DNA of 64,000 bases from Ramlibacter ginsenosidimutans (GTDB lineage Bacteria; Pseudomonadota; Gammaproteobacteria; Burkholderiales; Burkholderiaceae_C), in assembly GCF_042678185.1 (NCBI RefSeq), contig NZ_JBHUDQ010000014.1, one strand, 5' to 3'. Shown here in pieces: positions 26,851 through 35,488 of this stretch. Under the pieces are notes generated by a model that had not been told where the DNA came from, did no database searches, and was given only the letters and a program-made list of their open reading frames with translations. Within the stretch, counting starts at the first letter, position 1, and the number at the start of each line of letters is the position of its first letter. Made by a program: the position numbers and the translations under genes.

Positions 26851-27103
26851 CCGGATGAACTCGTCAGGTCCACCCCGCCAAGCGCCAGACGTGGGCTCGA
26901 ACTCCGATCGCAGCTGCCGGAATGCCTTGCATTGTCTTGCACTTCGCTTCTACCTCTTGCGCTTCCCAACCGGGCGCACTGCTGAGCCAGGTCCAGCCGA
27001 CCGCGTTCGTGCCAGTTGCCGATAAAATCCTGCTACAGCAAACCGGTGGTGCAACCGGCGTAGGCCTAGTTAACCCGTCTCGGGTTGCGCAGACTTGGGG
27101 TCA

Positions 27104-27122
27104 ATCCCCGCCAGCCGCGCCA
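27104..27122 (+). repeat. attR: 19-bp direct repeat at island right end
   Basis: ATCCCCGCCAGCCGCGCCA, identical to the tRNA-Arg 3' end at 6519-6537. Only the 3' part of the tRNA is present here; no cloverleaf can be formed. Confidence 0.9.
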
Positions 27123-27175
27123 GACATTCCCAAGTCCTTGACACTCAAGGATTTCCGACAGGAACGTGCGCCCTG

Positions 27176-27460
27176 CTACATCGCCTGACTACAAACGGCG
27201 ATCGAATGAAGGGCCGTCGCGCGACGTGGCGGTATCTGGTGGACGCGATGCGTGACGGTCTTGAACGTCTCAGCACCGACCGCGAGGCTGCCGGGGTCCA
27301 GCAGGTCCGCCGACACATGCCGGGGGCTCGCTGGTCCACTCGCATCTCGGCTCAGTGTGGTGATCTCCCATCCCGCCCCGCCGAAGGCGTCCAGCGCGGC
27401 GCGGCCCACCACGCCGCTGCCACCCGCAATCAGCACGTGCTTGGGTGACATTTCCATCAT
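27176..27460 (-). pseudogene. truncated SDR/PRISE-like reductase N-terminus
   Basis: The ATG overlaps the aldehyde dehydrogenase stop (ATGA). The first ~62 residues are a Rossmann NAD(P)-binding start (HVLIAGGSGVVGRAALDAFGGAG, then LSRD, HVSADLLDPGSLAV). A normal protein has about 350 residues; here it ends after 94, with the last 30 unlike the family. The break lies roughly 27270, 150 bases from attR, so loss of the 3' part may be linked to island insertion or later deletion. Probably non-functional. Confidence 0.6.
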
Positions 27461-28830
27461 CCGCGGTTCACCACCACACTCTTCACGTTCACGAACTCCT
27501 TGATGCCGAAGGCGGACAACTCGCGGCCATAGCCGCTCTGCTTGACGCCACCGAAGGGCAGCCGCGGATCAGAGCGCACCGGCTCGTTGACGAACATGCA
27601 TCCGCATTCCAGCGCTGCCGCCACGCGTTGCCCGCGCGCGAGGTCGCGCGTGACGACGCCACCGCCCAGCCCGAACATCGAATCGTTCGCAACTTCGATG
27701 GCAGCCGCTTCGTCGCGCACGGGGATGATGGCGGCCACCGGGCCGAACACCTCTTCGTCGTACGCGGGCATCCCCGGCCGCACATCGGTCAGCACCGTCG
27801 GCGGGTAAAACGCGCCCGGCCCTGCGGGGATGCTGCCGCCCAGCAGGCACCGCGCGCCGCGATCGACACTGGCCGTGACCTGCCGCTGCAATTGATCGCG
27901 CAAGTCGCGGCGCGCCATCGGGCCGATCTCGGTCGCCTGGTCGAGCGGATCGCCCTGCCGCACCGCCGCCATCTTCGCGACGAAACGCTTTTCGAATTCC
28001 TCGCGCACGGGGTCGACGACCAGAAAGCGCTTGCCCGCGATGCAGCTCTGCCCCCCATTGACGAGCCGGGCTTTCGCGCAGATCGTGGCCGCCATGTCCA
28101 GGTCCGCGTCCTCGAGCACCAGATAGGCGTCGCTGCCGCCCAGCTCCAGCACGCACTTCTTGAGCACCTGCCCGGCCTTGCTGGCCACGGCGCGGCCGGC
28201 GTCGCTGCTGCCTGTGAGCGTGACCCCACGCACGAGTGGATGCTCGATCACTGCGTCGACGCGGCTGCTGCCGATCAGCAGCGTTCGAAACAGATGCTCA
28301 GGTGCGCCGGCATCGCGCAGGATGCGTTCCAGGGCGATCGCGCAACCGCACACGTTCGACGCGTGCTTGAGCACGATGGCATTGCCCGCCATGATCGCCG
28401 GCGCGAGGGCGCGAAAGGCTTGCCAGAACGGGAAGTTCCACGGCATGACGGCGAGCACCACGCCAAGCGGCTCGTACACGACAAAGCTGTCGTGCTGGTC
28501 GTCCGTCGGGACGGACTCGCGCGCGAGCATGGCCGCGCCTTGCTCCGCGAAGTAATCACAGCAGTCCGCACACTTTCGCGCCTCCGCCACCCCGTCGCGC
28601 ACGGGCTTGCCCATCTCGGCCGCCATGAGTTGCGCCCATTCGTCGGACCTGGACCGCAGCAGGTGCGCCGCCCCGCGGAGAATGCCGGCGCGCTGGTCCA
28701 TGGACGTGCCGCGCCACTGGAGATGGGCTGCGTGCGTGACGCGGACGATGTCCGCGACTTCCGAGGAGGACATCTCCTGGTAAGTCGAGAGGATGGTGTC
28801 GGTGGCGGGGTTGATGGATTGCAGCGGCAT
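27457..28830 (-). CDS. NAD(P)-dependent aldehyde dehydrogenase (succinate-semialdehyde dehydrogenase type)
   Basis: A 457-residue aldehyde dehydrogenase from MPLQSINPATDTIL with GGAGG upstream. Key parts: MPWNFPFWQ (NAD-binding), LELGGSDAYLVLEDAD (general base Glu region), GGQSCIAGKRF (catalytic Cys) and EEVFGPVAAIIPV. The NP(A)TD opening and the GGQSC variant are typical of the short SSADH-like (Sad/GabD) group oxidising semialdehydes to acids. It is followed by the truncated reductase with a 4-base overlap. Confidence 0.9.
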   Translation of the reverse strand: MPLQSINPATDTILSTYQEMSSSEVADIVRVTHAAHLQWRGTSMDQRAGILRGAAHLLRSRSDEWAQLMAAEMGKPVRDGVAEARKCADCCDYFAEQGAAMLARESVPTDDQHDSFVVYEPLGVVLAVMPWNFPFWQAFRALAPAIMAGNAIVLKHASNVCGCAIALERILRDAGAPEHLFRTLLIGSSRVDAVIEHPLVRGVTLTGSSDAGRAVASKAGQVLKKCVLELGGSDAYLVLEDADLDMAATICAKARLVNGGQSCIAGKRFLVVDPVREEFEKRFVAKMAAVRQGDPLDQATEIGPMARRDLRDQLQRQVTASVDRGARCLLGGSIPAGPGAFYPPTVLTDVRPGMPAYDEEVFGPVAAIIPVRDEAAAIEVANDSMFGLGGGVVTRDLARGQRVAAALECGCMFVNEPVRSDPRLPFGGVKQSGYGRELSAFGIKEFVNVKSVVVNRG

Positions 28831-28952
28831 GGGCCCTCCGGTGAGGCGACGACAAGGAGCCAACCGTTATAGCGAGACCAGCGTCTCCATGTGCGATGAA
28901 GATCGGTGGACGTGGCGCTCACAGCGGATCCGTCCAGCGCGGCCCGCAGGAT

Positions 28953-29747
28953 TCAGGCGATTGAGCGCAAGACTCCGCCATCCACGCGCAGCGCGGCGCC
29001 CGTGGTGGCGGAAGCCTGCGCACTGCACACGTACGCGATCATCGCGGCCACCTCGTCAGGCGTGGCGAAGCGTTGGATCACCGAGGATGGCCGGGCTGAT
29101 GCGAAGAACTCCTTCTCGACGGTGCCGGCGTCCACCCCGCGATCAGCTGCCATCTTCGCAACGAATCCGCCCACGCCCTCGGACGCGGTCGGACCGGGCA
29201 GCACGCTGTTGACTGTCACACCCGTGCCCACCAGCGTCTCGGCCAAACCGCGCGCGATGGCGAGCTGTGCGGTCTTGGTCATTCCGTAATGGATCATCTC
29301 CGTGGGGATCTGCAAGGCCGACTCGCTGGAAACAAAGACGATCCGGCCCCAGTCTCGCGAACGCATGCCGCCCACGTAATGCCGCGAGAGGCGCACGCCG
29401 CTCAGGACATTCGTTTCGAAGAAGCGCAACCAGTCCGCATCCGGGATTTGCTCGAACGGCTTCGGCTCGAAGATGCCGACGTTGTTGACGAGGACGTCGA
29501 CCTCCGGCACCCGAAGCAACAGTTCATCACAGCCCGAAGCAGTGCTCAGGTCCGCGGCGATACCGTCGACCGCCGAACCGGGCAGCTCGGCCCGGAGCGC
29601 ATCCACTGTACTTTGCACACGCTCGGACGTGCGTCCGTTGACGGTAACTCGTGCGCCCTCGCGTGCCAGGGTACGGGCTGTCGCCAACCCGATACCGGCA
29701 GTCGAGCCCGTGACCAGCGCGCGCCTGCCTTTTAAACCCAGCTCCAT
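28953..29747 (-). CDS. short-chain dehydrogenase/reductase
   Basis: A 264-residue classical SDR: TGSTAGIGLATA (cofactor loop), NNVGIFEP, catalytic Ser and Tyr in SSESALQIPTEMIHYGMTK (Y-x3-K), and a C-terminal TTGAALRVDGGVLRSIA. The R following the glycine loop (NGRTSERV) suggests NADP preference. About 120 bases upstream of the aldehyde dehydrogenase on the same strand; possibly co-transcribed. Substrate unknown. Confidence 0.9.
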   Translation of the reverse strand: MELGLKGRRALVTGSTAGIGLATARTLAREGARVTVNGRTSERVQSTVDALRAELPGSAVDGIAADLSTASGCDELLLRVPEVDVLVNNVGIFEPKPFEQIPDADWLRFFETNVLSGVRLSRHYVGGMRSRDWGRIVFVSSESALQIPTEMIHYGMTKTAQLAIARGLAETLVGTGVTVNSVLPGPTASEGVGGFVAKMAADRGVDAGTVEKEFFASARPSSVIQRFATPDEVAAMIAYVCSAQASATTGAALRVDGGVLRSIA

Positions 29748-29842
29748 CGATCACCTCGCCTACTCTGCGGATCAGCGCATTGAACCAAGACTTCCGCCAT
29801 CGCTGCATCCTGATCTTCCGCGCGCGACGGTCCCAAGCGCGC

Positions 29843-30256
29843 TCAGTGCGCGCCCAGCGGCGGCGACGGCAACAAGGCGAAGAACCCGTCACCCAGCAGG
29901 AACACGGCGAACAGGGCCGCGGCCCAGAACGCGGGATATTCCCAACCGCCGTCCTTGTTGGAAAAGAGCCAGCCGTTGTGGCCGTGCACCTTCACCACGG
30001 TGCCGATCATCAGCGGCACCAGCAGCAAGGCGACGTAGCGGGGATAGATCCCCAGGATCAGCGCCGCCGCCCCACCCAGTTCCGCGGCGATGGTCACGTA
30101 AGCGAACCAGCCCGGCAGGCCCAGCGACTTGAAGAAGGCCACGGTCCCCGGGACGGTGAACACACGCACCTTCAACATCGCGTGGGCGATGAACATCGCG
30201 CCCAGACACAGGCGAAGCAGCAGGATGGCATAGGGTGCGGTGCCGGTGTCGAGCAT
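29843..30256 (-). CDS. DoxX family membrane protein
   Basis: A 137-residue four-helix membrane protein starting MLDTGTAPYAILLLR with GAGGAGG upstream, which decides the start over 30286. Conserved DoxX segments: RLCLGAMFIAHAMLKV, FFKSLGLPGWFAYVTIAAELGGAAALILGIYPR. DoxX proteins act with reductases in thiosulfate or organic hydroperoxide defence. It lies 26 bases after the disulfide oxidoreductase gene, same strand, which fits a redox-linked pair. Confidence 0.85.
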   Translation of the reverse strand: MLDTGTAPYAILLLRLCLGAMFIAHAMLKVRVFTVPGTVAFFKSLGLPGWFAYVTIAAELGGAAALILGIYPRYVALLLVPLMIGTVVKVHGHNGWLFSNKDGGWEYPAFWAAALFAVFLLGDGFFALLPSPPLGAH

Positions 30257-30282
30257 GGGAGCCTCCTCGTTGGAGTCACGCA

Positions 30283-31701
30283 TCATGCGCGCTTCCGTGA
30301 ATCCGCAACTGGCGGGGTGGGCGCCGCGGCGAAGAGAACGGTGAGCCCCTCGGCCATCGTGGGATGGGTCAGCACGCTATCGCGCAAGGCGGTGTACGGC
30401 AAGCCCGCCAGCATCGCGGTCTGCACCACTGCCACCAGTTCACCCGCTCCCACACCCACCGCCGTGAATCCGAGCAACTGGTCGCTGTCGACGGCCACCA
30501 GCGCCTTGAGGAAGCCGTGCGGTTCGGACAATGTTCGCGTGCGCAGCACGGCCGCCATGGGAATTTTCGCCACGCGGTACGCCACTCCAGCCTTCCGCGC
30601 CTGCGTTTCGTCGAGTCCCACGCGGCCAAGTTCCGGATCGGTGAACATGCAGTACGGCACCACGCGTCCCTGCGTCGTGCGCTTCCCTCCCGTGAGGTTG
30701 GCGTGCACGATGCGGAAGTCGTCGAAGGCGACATGCGTGAATTGCGGGCTCCCGGCGCAATCGCCCATCGCCCAGACGCCCCGCGCCGTCGTCTCCAGGC
30801 GTTCGTTGACGCGCACATAGCCGCGCGCGTCCAGGGCGATCCCTGCCTCCTCCAGCCCGATGCCCCGCGTGTTCGGCGTGCGGCCCGCGGCGACAAGGAG
30901 GTGGCTGCCGCTGATCCGCTGCGGCCCCGCTGGGCCTTGCACATGGAAGTCGACGCGATCACCACTGCGACCGTCCACGCGCTCCGGCTTCACGCCGGCC
31001 AGGATCTCGATGCCCTCCGCCTCGAAGCGCTCCGTTATCGCCTGCGCTACGTCGGGATCCTCGTGGCCGGCGATCTGAGGGCCCTGTTCGATCACCGTCA
31101 CGCGGCTGCCGAAACGGCGCCAGGGCTGCGCCATCTCCAGGCCGACGTAGCCACCGCCCAGCACGATCAGGTGTTCGGGCACGACGCCGAGTTCCAGCGC
31201 TTCGACGTGCGTCAAGGGTTGGGATTCAGCGAGACCCGGGACGGCAGGAATCGCAGCATGCGTGCCAAGATTCAGGAAGACGCGCTCGCCCGAGCAGACC
31301 TGTGTTCCGCCCTCACGCAGCGCGACCTCGATGCTCCGCGGCGCGACCAGGCGACCTTCACCCATCACCAATGCGGCCCCGCTGGCCGCATAGTTGCGGC
31401 GGTGCACCTCGATGAGGTCCTGGACCATCCTGCGCTTGCGCTCCCGCACGGCGCCCATGTCCACGCGCGCGGGGCCGTCGGGCAACCCGAATTCCGCGCC
31501 GCGGCGAGCCAGGGCGGCAACATGGCCGCTGTAGATGATGTTCTTGCTGGGAAGGCAGGCCACATTCGGGCAAGAGCCGCCGATCAGCGCGCGCTCGATC
31601 ACCACGACCCGCAGTCCGGATTTGGCCATTGTCCACGCGAGATACTTGCCCGATTCCCCGCTGCCAAGAACGAGGATGTCGCAGGACTGGCTTGCAGGCA
31701 T
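30283..31701 (-). CDS. FAD-dependent pyridine nucleotide-disulfide oxidoreductase
   Basis: A 472-residue flavoprotein starting MPASQSCDILVLGSGESGKYL (FAD loop). The redox-active disulfide motif is GGSCPNVACLPSK (C-x4-C). The NAD(P) loop is VLGGGYVGLEMAQ. FAD-contact MGDCAGSPQFTHVA and a C-terminal dimerisation region with HPTMAEG complete it. The motif spacing fits the mercuric-reductase-like branch, but the paired C-terminal cysteines of MerA and its N-terminal HMA domain are absent. Probably a general disulfide or quinone reductase. A longer frame to 31776 is rejected. Confidence 0.88.
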   Translation of the reverse strand: MPASQSCDILVLGSGESGKYLAWTMAKSGLRVVVIERALIGGSCPNVACLPSKNIIYSGHVAALARRGAEFGLPDGPARVDMGAVRERKRRMVQDLIEVHRRNYAASGAALVMGEGRLVAPRSIEVALREGGTQVCSGERVFLNLGTHAAIPAVPGLAESQPLTHVEALELGVVPEHLIVLGGGYVGLEMAQPWRRFGSRVTVIEQGPQIAGHEDPDVAQAITERFEAEGIEILAGVKPERVDGRSGDRVDFHVQGPAGPQRISGSHLLVAAGRTPNTRGIGLEEAGIALDARGYVRVNERLETTARGVWAMGDCAGSPQFTHVAFDDFRIVHANLTGGKRTTQGRVVPYCMFTDPELGRVGLDETQARKAGVAYRVAKIPMAAVLRTRTLSEPHGFLKALVAVDSDQLLGFTAVGVGAGELVAVVQTAMLAGLPYTALRDSVLTHPTMAEGLTVLFAAAPTPPVADSRKRA

Positions 31702-31782
31702 GGAATGCCTCCTTGCGCCGTTGGGCGCTGACGCTACGCTTCGTCCCCGCGACCCCGGAGGCGACCGCGCCTCCACCGGCCC

Positions 31783-32331
31783 CTAGTGACCGGCCGAATC
31801 GCCGGAGCGGCTCGCTTCGAACAGGAACCAGGTGCGCCGCTCGGTCTCGTCGATCCAGACCTCGATCAGGCTTGCGCTCGCGATGTCGCCATGCTCATCA
31901 CAAAGGCCGTGTGCTTCACGCAGTCGTGCCGCGAGCGCCTGGTTGTCCTCGCGCAGTTCGGCGAGCATGTCGATCGGCTCGACATATTCGGCGTCGTTGT
32001 CGGCCACCCTTTGCGTTCGCGCGATGTGCCCGATGGAACGCAGCGTGGGTCCGCCCAGCTTGCGAACGCGTTCCGCGATGGGATCGGTCATGGCGAACAA
32101 CTGGTCTGACTGCTCGTCCAGCATGAGGTGGTAATCGCGAAAATGCGGCCCACTCATGTGCCAATGGAAATTCTTGGTCTTCAGATAGAGAGCGAATACG
32201 TCGGCGAGCACGGCGTTCAGCGCCGCGGAAATGTCGCGGGTGGCCTCTGCCTTCAGATCGGTCGGCGTCCCGAGGGGAGATTTGCGACGCGCGCGTAGTG
32301 TTGCAGCATCGCTGGAAACCTGTCTTGTCAT
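31783..32331 (-). CDS. dps: Dps-family ferritin-like DNA-protection protein
   Basis: A 182-residue protein starting MTRQVSSDAATLRARRKSP; the basic N-terminal tail is typical for DNA binding. Ferroxidase residues are visible in KNFHWHMSGPHFRDYHLMLDEQSDQLF (His, His, Asp, Glu), the intersubunit di-iron site of Dps dodecamers. The open frame continues upstream to 33315, but that part overlaps the fasciclin gene on the other strand and is not coding. Role: iron storage and oxidative-stress protection. Confidence 0.92.
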   Translation of the reverse strand: MTRQVSSDAATLRARRKSPLGTPTDLKAEATRDISAALNAVLADVFALYLKTKNFHWHMSGPHFRDYHLMLDEQSDQLFAMTDPIAERVRKLGGPTLRSIGHIARTQRVADNDAEYVEPIDMLAELREDNQALAARLREAHGLCDEHGDIASASLIEVWIDETERRTWFLFEASRSGDSAGH

Positions 32332-32613
32332 TTGTGGGCTCCTGTCTGCGCTGTCCGATTTCATCCTACGCCCCGGGGCGCTCAGCAGCGCGCATCTTTC
32401 TTTTCCAATGGCCAGGGACCGATACTGAACATCGGCCACGCCGAAGGAACACAACAGGAGCTCTCCCGTTCGCAGTCCAGCCGCCGTCATCGGCCACGGC
32501 TCGCCACCATTGCCGCGCGGAATAAAGATTTTCGAATCCAGTTGCCCGCATCGTACGTATAGGAGTGCGGGCCAGCACTTCTGCGGCCCCACTTTCCAGA
32601 AACGGGGATTTCC

Positions 32614-33282
32614 ATGCAACGTCATCTTTTCGCAATCTGTGCCGCTTCCCTTCTCGCAGCTGCTGCGGGTCCGGCCCTCGCCGACGGATACGGTCAAGGC
32701 GTGCCGGTCGACAGGAACGCGTCCGTCGCCGGGACGAACGCTGCAGTGGCCGCCGCAATGGGCGATGCGCCCGCCGCTGCGCGTTCGATGGGTGCGATGG
32801 GCACCAAGATGGTGGGCGGCGCCGCCATGTACCCGACCAGGGACATCATCGACAACGCGGTGAATTCGCGCGACCACACCACGCTCGTCGCTGCCGTCAA
32901 GGCGGCCGGCCTGGTGGACACGCTGAAGACGCCCGGTCCGTTCACGGTGTTCGCGCCGACGAATGCCGCGTTTGCCATGTTGCCCGCCGGCGCGGTGGAC
33001 AACCTCCTGAAGCCGGAGAACAAGGCAACGCTCGCGCAGGTGCTGACCTACCATGTCGTGCCGGGCCGGCTCGACGCCGCGGCGCTCGCCGGCATGATCC
33101 GTGCTGGCGGGGGGCATGCCACGCTCAAGACCGTCGAAGGCGAGCCGCTGACGGTTTCGATGCGCGGCAACGATATTGTCGTGAGTGACGTGAAGGGCGA
33201 CGTCGCGACCGTCACGACCTCGGACGTGTACCAGTCGAATGGCGTGATCCACGTCGTCGATCACGTCCTGCTTCCGGGTTGA
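32614..33282 (+). CDS. secreted fasciclin (FAS1) domain protein
   Basis: A 222-residue protein with a signal peptide (MQRHLFAICAASLLAAAAGP, then ALA). The FAS1 domain covers about residues 75-222, with the H1 box FTVFAPTNAAFAMLP and the H2 region VIHVVDHVLLPG. A short Ala/Gly-rich linker lies before it. Bacterial FAS1 proteins are exported and thought to mediate adhesion. Divergent from dps across a 280-base gap that probably holds both promoters. Confidence 0.9.
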   Translation: MQRHLFAICAASLLAAAAGPALADGYGQGVPVDRNASVAGTNAAVAAAMGDAPAAARSMGAMGTKMVGGAAMYPTRDIIDNAVNSRDHTTLVAAVKAAGLVDTLKTPGPFTVFAPTNAAFAMLPAGAVDNLLKPENKATLAQVLTYHVVPGRLDAAALAGMIRAGGGHATLKTVEGEPLTVSMRGNDIVVSDVKGDVATVTTSDVYQSNGVIHVVDHVLLPG

Positions 33283-33489
33283 TCGGGTGAGCCCGGGGCG
33301 CCTCAAACGGGGCACCCTGCGAAGCGACGCCTGCGGGCGATGTCCGTCGCCCCTGGGTGCGCAGAGTCACGCCAGCGCACGCGCCCTTGGCGCCATTCCC
33401 GCGCGGAATAACGCTAATGCGCCCGCGCCCGCTTCCGCGGCGGGCGGCCTGCAGCGACGATCGGCCGTTCGATCCCAGGAGACCAGGAC

Positions 33490-34269
33490 ATGCCGCGCTT
33501 CGCTGCCAACCTCACGATGCTGTTCACCGAGGTGCCTTTCCTCGATCGCTTCGAGCGGGCGGCCCGGGCCGGCTTCACCGCCGTCGAGTTCCTGTTCCCG
33601 TACGCCTGGCCTGCCACGGACATCCGGCAACGGCTAGCCGCACACAAGCTTCAGCTCGTCCTGCACAACCTGCCGGCGGGCCACTGGGACGCGGGCGAGC
33701 GGGGCATCGCCTGCCACCCGGACCGCGTCGAGGAGTTCCGCGCTGGCGTGGCGCAGGCGATCAAGTACGCCTCCGCCTTGGGCGTGCCGCAACTCAATTG
33801 CCTCGCGGGCAAGGTGCCGGCCGGCGTCGACGCCGCGACCGCGCACCGCACGCTCGTGGAGAACCTGCGCTTCGCGGCCTCGGAGCTGAAGGCCGCAGGC
33901 CGGCGACTGCTGGTCGAGCCGATCAACACCTTCGACATCCCGGGCTTCTGCGTGAACCGCACGGACCAGGCCCTGGCGCTGCTGGACGAAGTCGGCGCCG
34001 ACAACGCGTTCGTGCAGTACGACGTCTACCACGCACAGCGCACCGAAGGCGAGCTGGCGGCGACGCTGCAACAGCACCTGGCCCGCATCGGCCACATCCA
34101 GGTCGCCGACAACCCGGGACGCAATGAGCCCGGCACCGGCGAGATCAACTACGACTTCCTGTTCGCGCACATCGATCGCATCGGCTACCGCGGCTGGATC
34201 GGCTGCGAGTACAAGCCGGCGGCCGGCACCGAGGCCGGCCTGGGCTGGAGGCAACGGCTCGCGCTTTGA
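33490..34269 (+). CDS. hyi: hydroxypyruvate isomerase
   Basis: A 259-residue TIM-barrel sugar-isomerase-like enzyme starting MPRFAANLTMLFTEVPFLDRF, the hallmark Hyi N-terminus. Metal ligands fall in LVEPINTFDIPGF (Glu), FVQYDVYHAQRTEG (Asp/His), IQVADNPGRNEPGTGEINYDFLF (Asp, Glu) and GCEYKP (Glu). It interconverts hydroxypyruvate and tartronate semialdehyde in glyoxylate metabolism. No glyoxylate carboligase or tartronate semialdehyde reductase of the usual operon is adjacent. Convergent with the amidohydrolase gene. Confidence 0.88.
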   Translation: MPRFAANLTMLFTEVPFLDRFERAARAGFTAVEFLFPYAWPATDIRQRLAAHKLQLVLHNLPAGHWDAGERGIACHPDRVEEFRAGVAQAIKYASALGVPQLNCLAGKVPAGVDAATAHRTLVENLRFAASELKAAGRRLLVEPINTFDIPGFCVNRTDQALALLDEVGADNAFVQYDVYHAQRTEGELAATLQQHLARIGHIQVADNPGRNEPGTGEINYDFLFAHIDRIGYRGWIGCEYKPAAGTEAGLGWRQRLAL

Positions 34270-34287
34270 TGCGCGGCCGCCGCCGCG

Positions 34288-35418
34288 CTACTTGATCTTC
34301 AGCAGCTTCGCCGCGTTGCCGCCCACGATCAGGTCGCGCTCCGCCCTGGGCAGGCGCTTGACCTGCGCGACCATGCCCAGCGGATCGTCGTCGCCCATGT
34401 CGTAGGGGTAGTCGGTCCCCAGCACCACGTGGTCGGCGCCGAACCGATCGACCAGCCGCTTGAGCATCACGGGGTCGTGCGTGATCGTGTCGAAGTAAAA
34501 CTTTTCCAGGTAGCTCGAAGGCGGCCGCTTGATCACCGTGCGCGTGTCGGGGCGCGCGCGCCAGGCGTGGTCCATGCGGGCCCAGTAGTGTGCGAGGTAG
34601 CCGCCGCCGTGCGCGACCAGCACCTTCAGCTTCGGGTGGCGCGCCATCACGCCGTCGAAGATCAGGTGCGCCACGGCGACGGTGGAATCCAGCGGGTTGC
34701 CGATCACGTTGTTGAAATAGTGGTCGGTGAGCCGCTCGCCCTGCGTGTAGCCCAGGGGATGCAGGAAGATCAGGATGCCCAGCTCCTCGGCGCGCGCGAA
34801 GAACTTCTCCAGGCCCAGGCTGGGGTCCGTCAGGTCCTTGCCGTTGACGTTGGTGCAGACCTCCACGCCGCGCAGGCCCAGGTTCTTCACCGCGTAGTCG
34901 AGCTCGCGCACGGCCAGCTCGGCGTTCTGCAGCGGCACGGAGCCGAGGCCCACGAAACGGTCGGGCGTGTCCGCCACGATCTTCGCGATGCCTTCGTTCA
35001 CTTCGCGCGCCAGTTGCGCGCCGTGGTCGGGCTCGGTGAAATAGAAGAACTGGAACGGCGCCGGACAGACCGCCTGGATGTCCACGCCCATGCGGTCCAT
35101 GTCCTTCAGCCGCTCGGCCACTCCCGTGAGCTTGGGCGCGCGCGTCTTCATCTGTTTGACGTTCGTCTCGCGCGTGAGCGCGTTGGCGAAGATCACGCTG
35201 GGGTCGTACTGCCCGGGGTTGAGGTCGGCCGTCTTCGCATTGACCTCGGGGTTGAGGTAATGGCAGTGCAGGTCCACCACCTTCATCTTGCCCTTGCGCG
35301 TGCGCGCGACGGCCCGCGTGGCCATCGCCTTGAGCGGCGTCGCCCGCGCGGCGGCCGAGCGGGCTGGCGCATGGTGGTGGGTGGGATCGGTGCAGCCGGC
35401 GGTGCAGGTATAGAACAC
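34288..35418 (-). CDS. amidohydrolase (ACMSD-like decarboxylase family)
   Basis: A 376-residue metal-dependent enzyme of the amidohydrolase-2 family. HxH at 51-53 (VVDLHCHYLN), a later FLHPLG, AHGGGYLAHYWARMDHAWR and the metal Asp in GTDYPYDMG fit the ACMSD-type barrel, where members decarboxylate aromatic acids or hydrolyse related rings. An unusual Cys/His-rich N-terminal extension (CTAGCTDPTHHH) precedes the barrel. It is divergent from the oxidoreductase at 35489 across 70 bases. A second homologue sits at 49824. Confidence 0.85.
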   Translation of the reverse strand: MFYTCTAGCTDPTHHHAPARSAAARATPLKAMATRAVARTRKGKMKVVDLHCHYLNPEVNAKTADLNPGQYDPSVIFANALTRETNVKQMKTRAPKLTGVAERLKDMDRMGVDIQAVCPAPFQFFYFTEPDHGAQLAREVNEGIAKIVADTPDRFVGLGSVPLQNAELAVRELDYAVKNLGLRGVEVCTNVNGKDLTDPSLGLEKFFARAEELGILIFLHPLGYTQGERLTDHYFNNVIGNPLDSTVAVAHLIFDGVMARHPKLKVLVAHGGGYLAHYWARMDHAWRARPDTRTVIKRPPSSYLEKFYFDTITHDPVMLKRLVDRFGADHVVLGTDYPYDMGDDDPLGMVAQVKRLPRAERDLIVGGNAAKLLKIK

Positions 35419-35488
35419 GGGGTTTTTCTCCTTGGTCTCGTTGTTGATCCTATGATAATTTCACGCTTCGCCACATCGGGAGATCACC

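Larger units (their letters stand above)
6538..27122. mobile_element. integrated genomic island (about 20.6 kb) in tRNA-Arg(CCG)
   Basis: Bounded by the 19-bp direct repeats at 6519-6537 and 27104-27122, with a tyrosine integrase reading inward 76 bases after the tRNA. The content is accessory: nucleases, restriction-modification, helicase, small unknown proteins, an Xre regulator. Base composition looks less extreme in GC than the flanks. No conjugation, capsid or transposase genes are visible, so it is probably a mobilisable or satellite-like island rather than a full ICE or prophage. A truncated chromosomal gene lies just outside the right end. Confidence 0.88.

Noticed and set aside
27104..27122. 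A second tRNA at the right island end
   Set aside because: Only the 3' 19 bases of the tRNA are present; no D or anticodon arm can be folded from the upstream sequence.
31783..33315. Dps reading frame continuing upstream for 500 codons
   Set aside because: The upstream part is low-complexity shadow of the fasciclin gene. Dps has a normal start at 32331.
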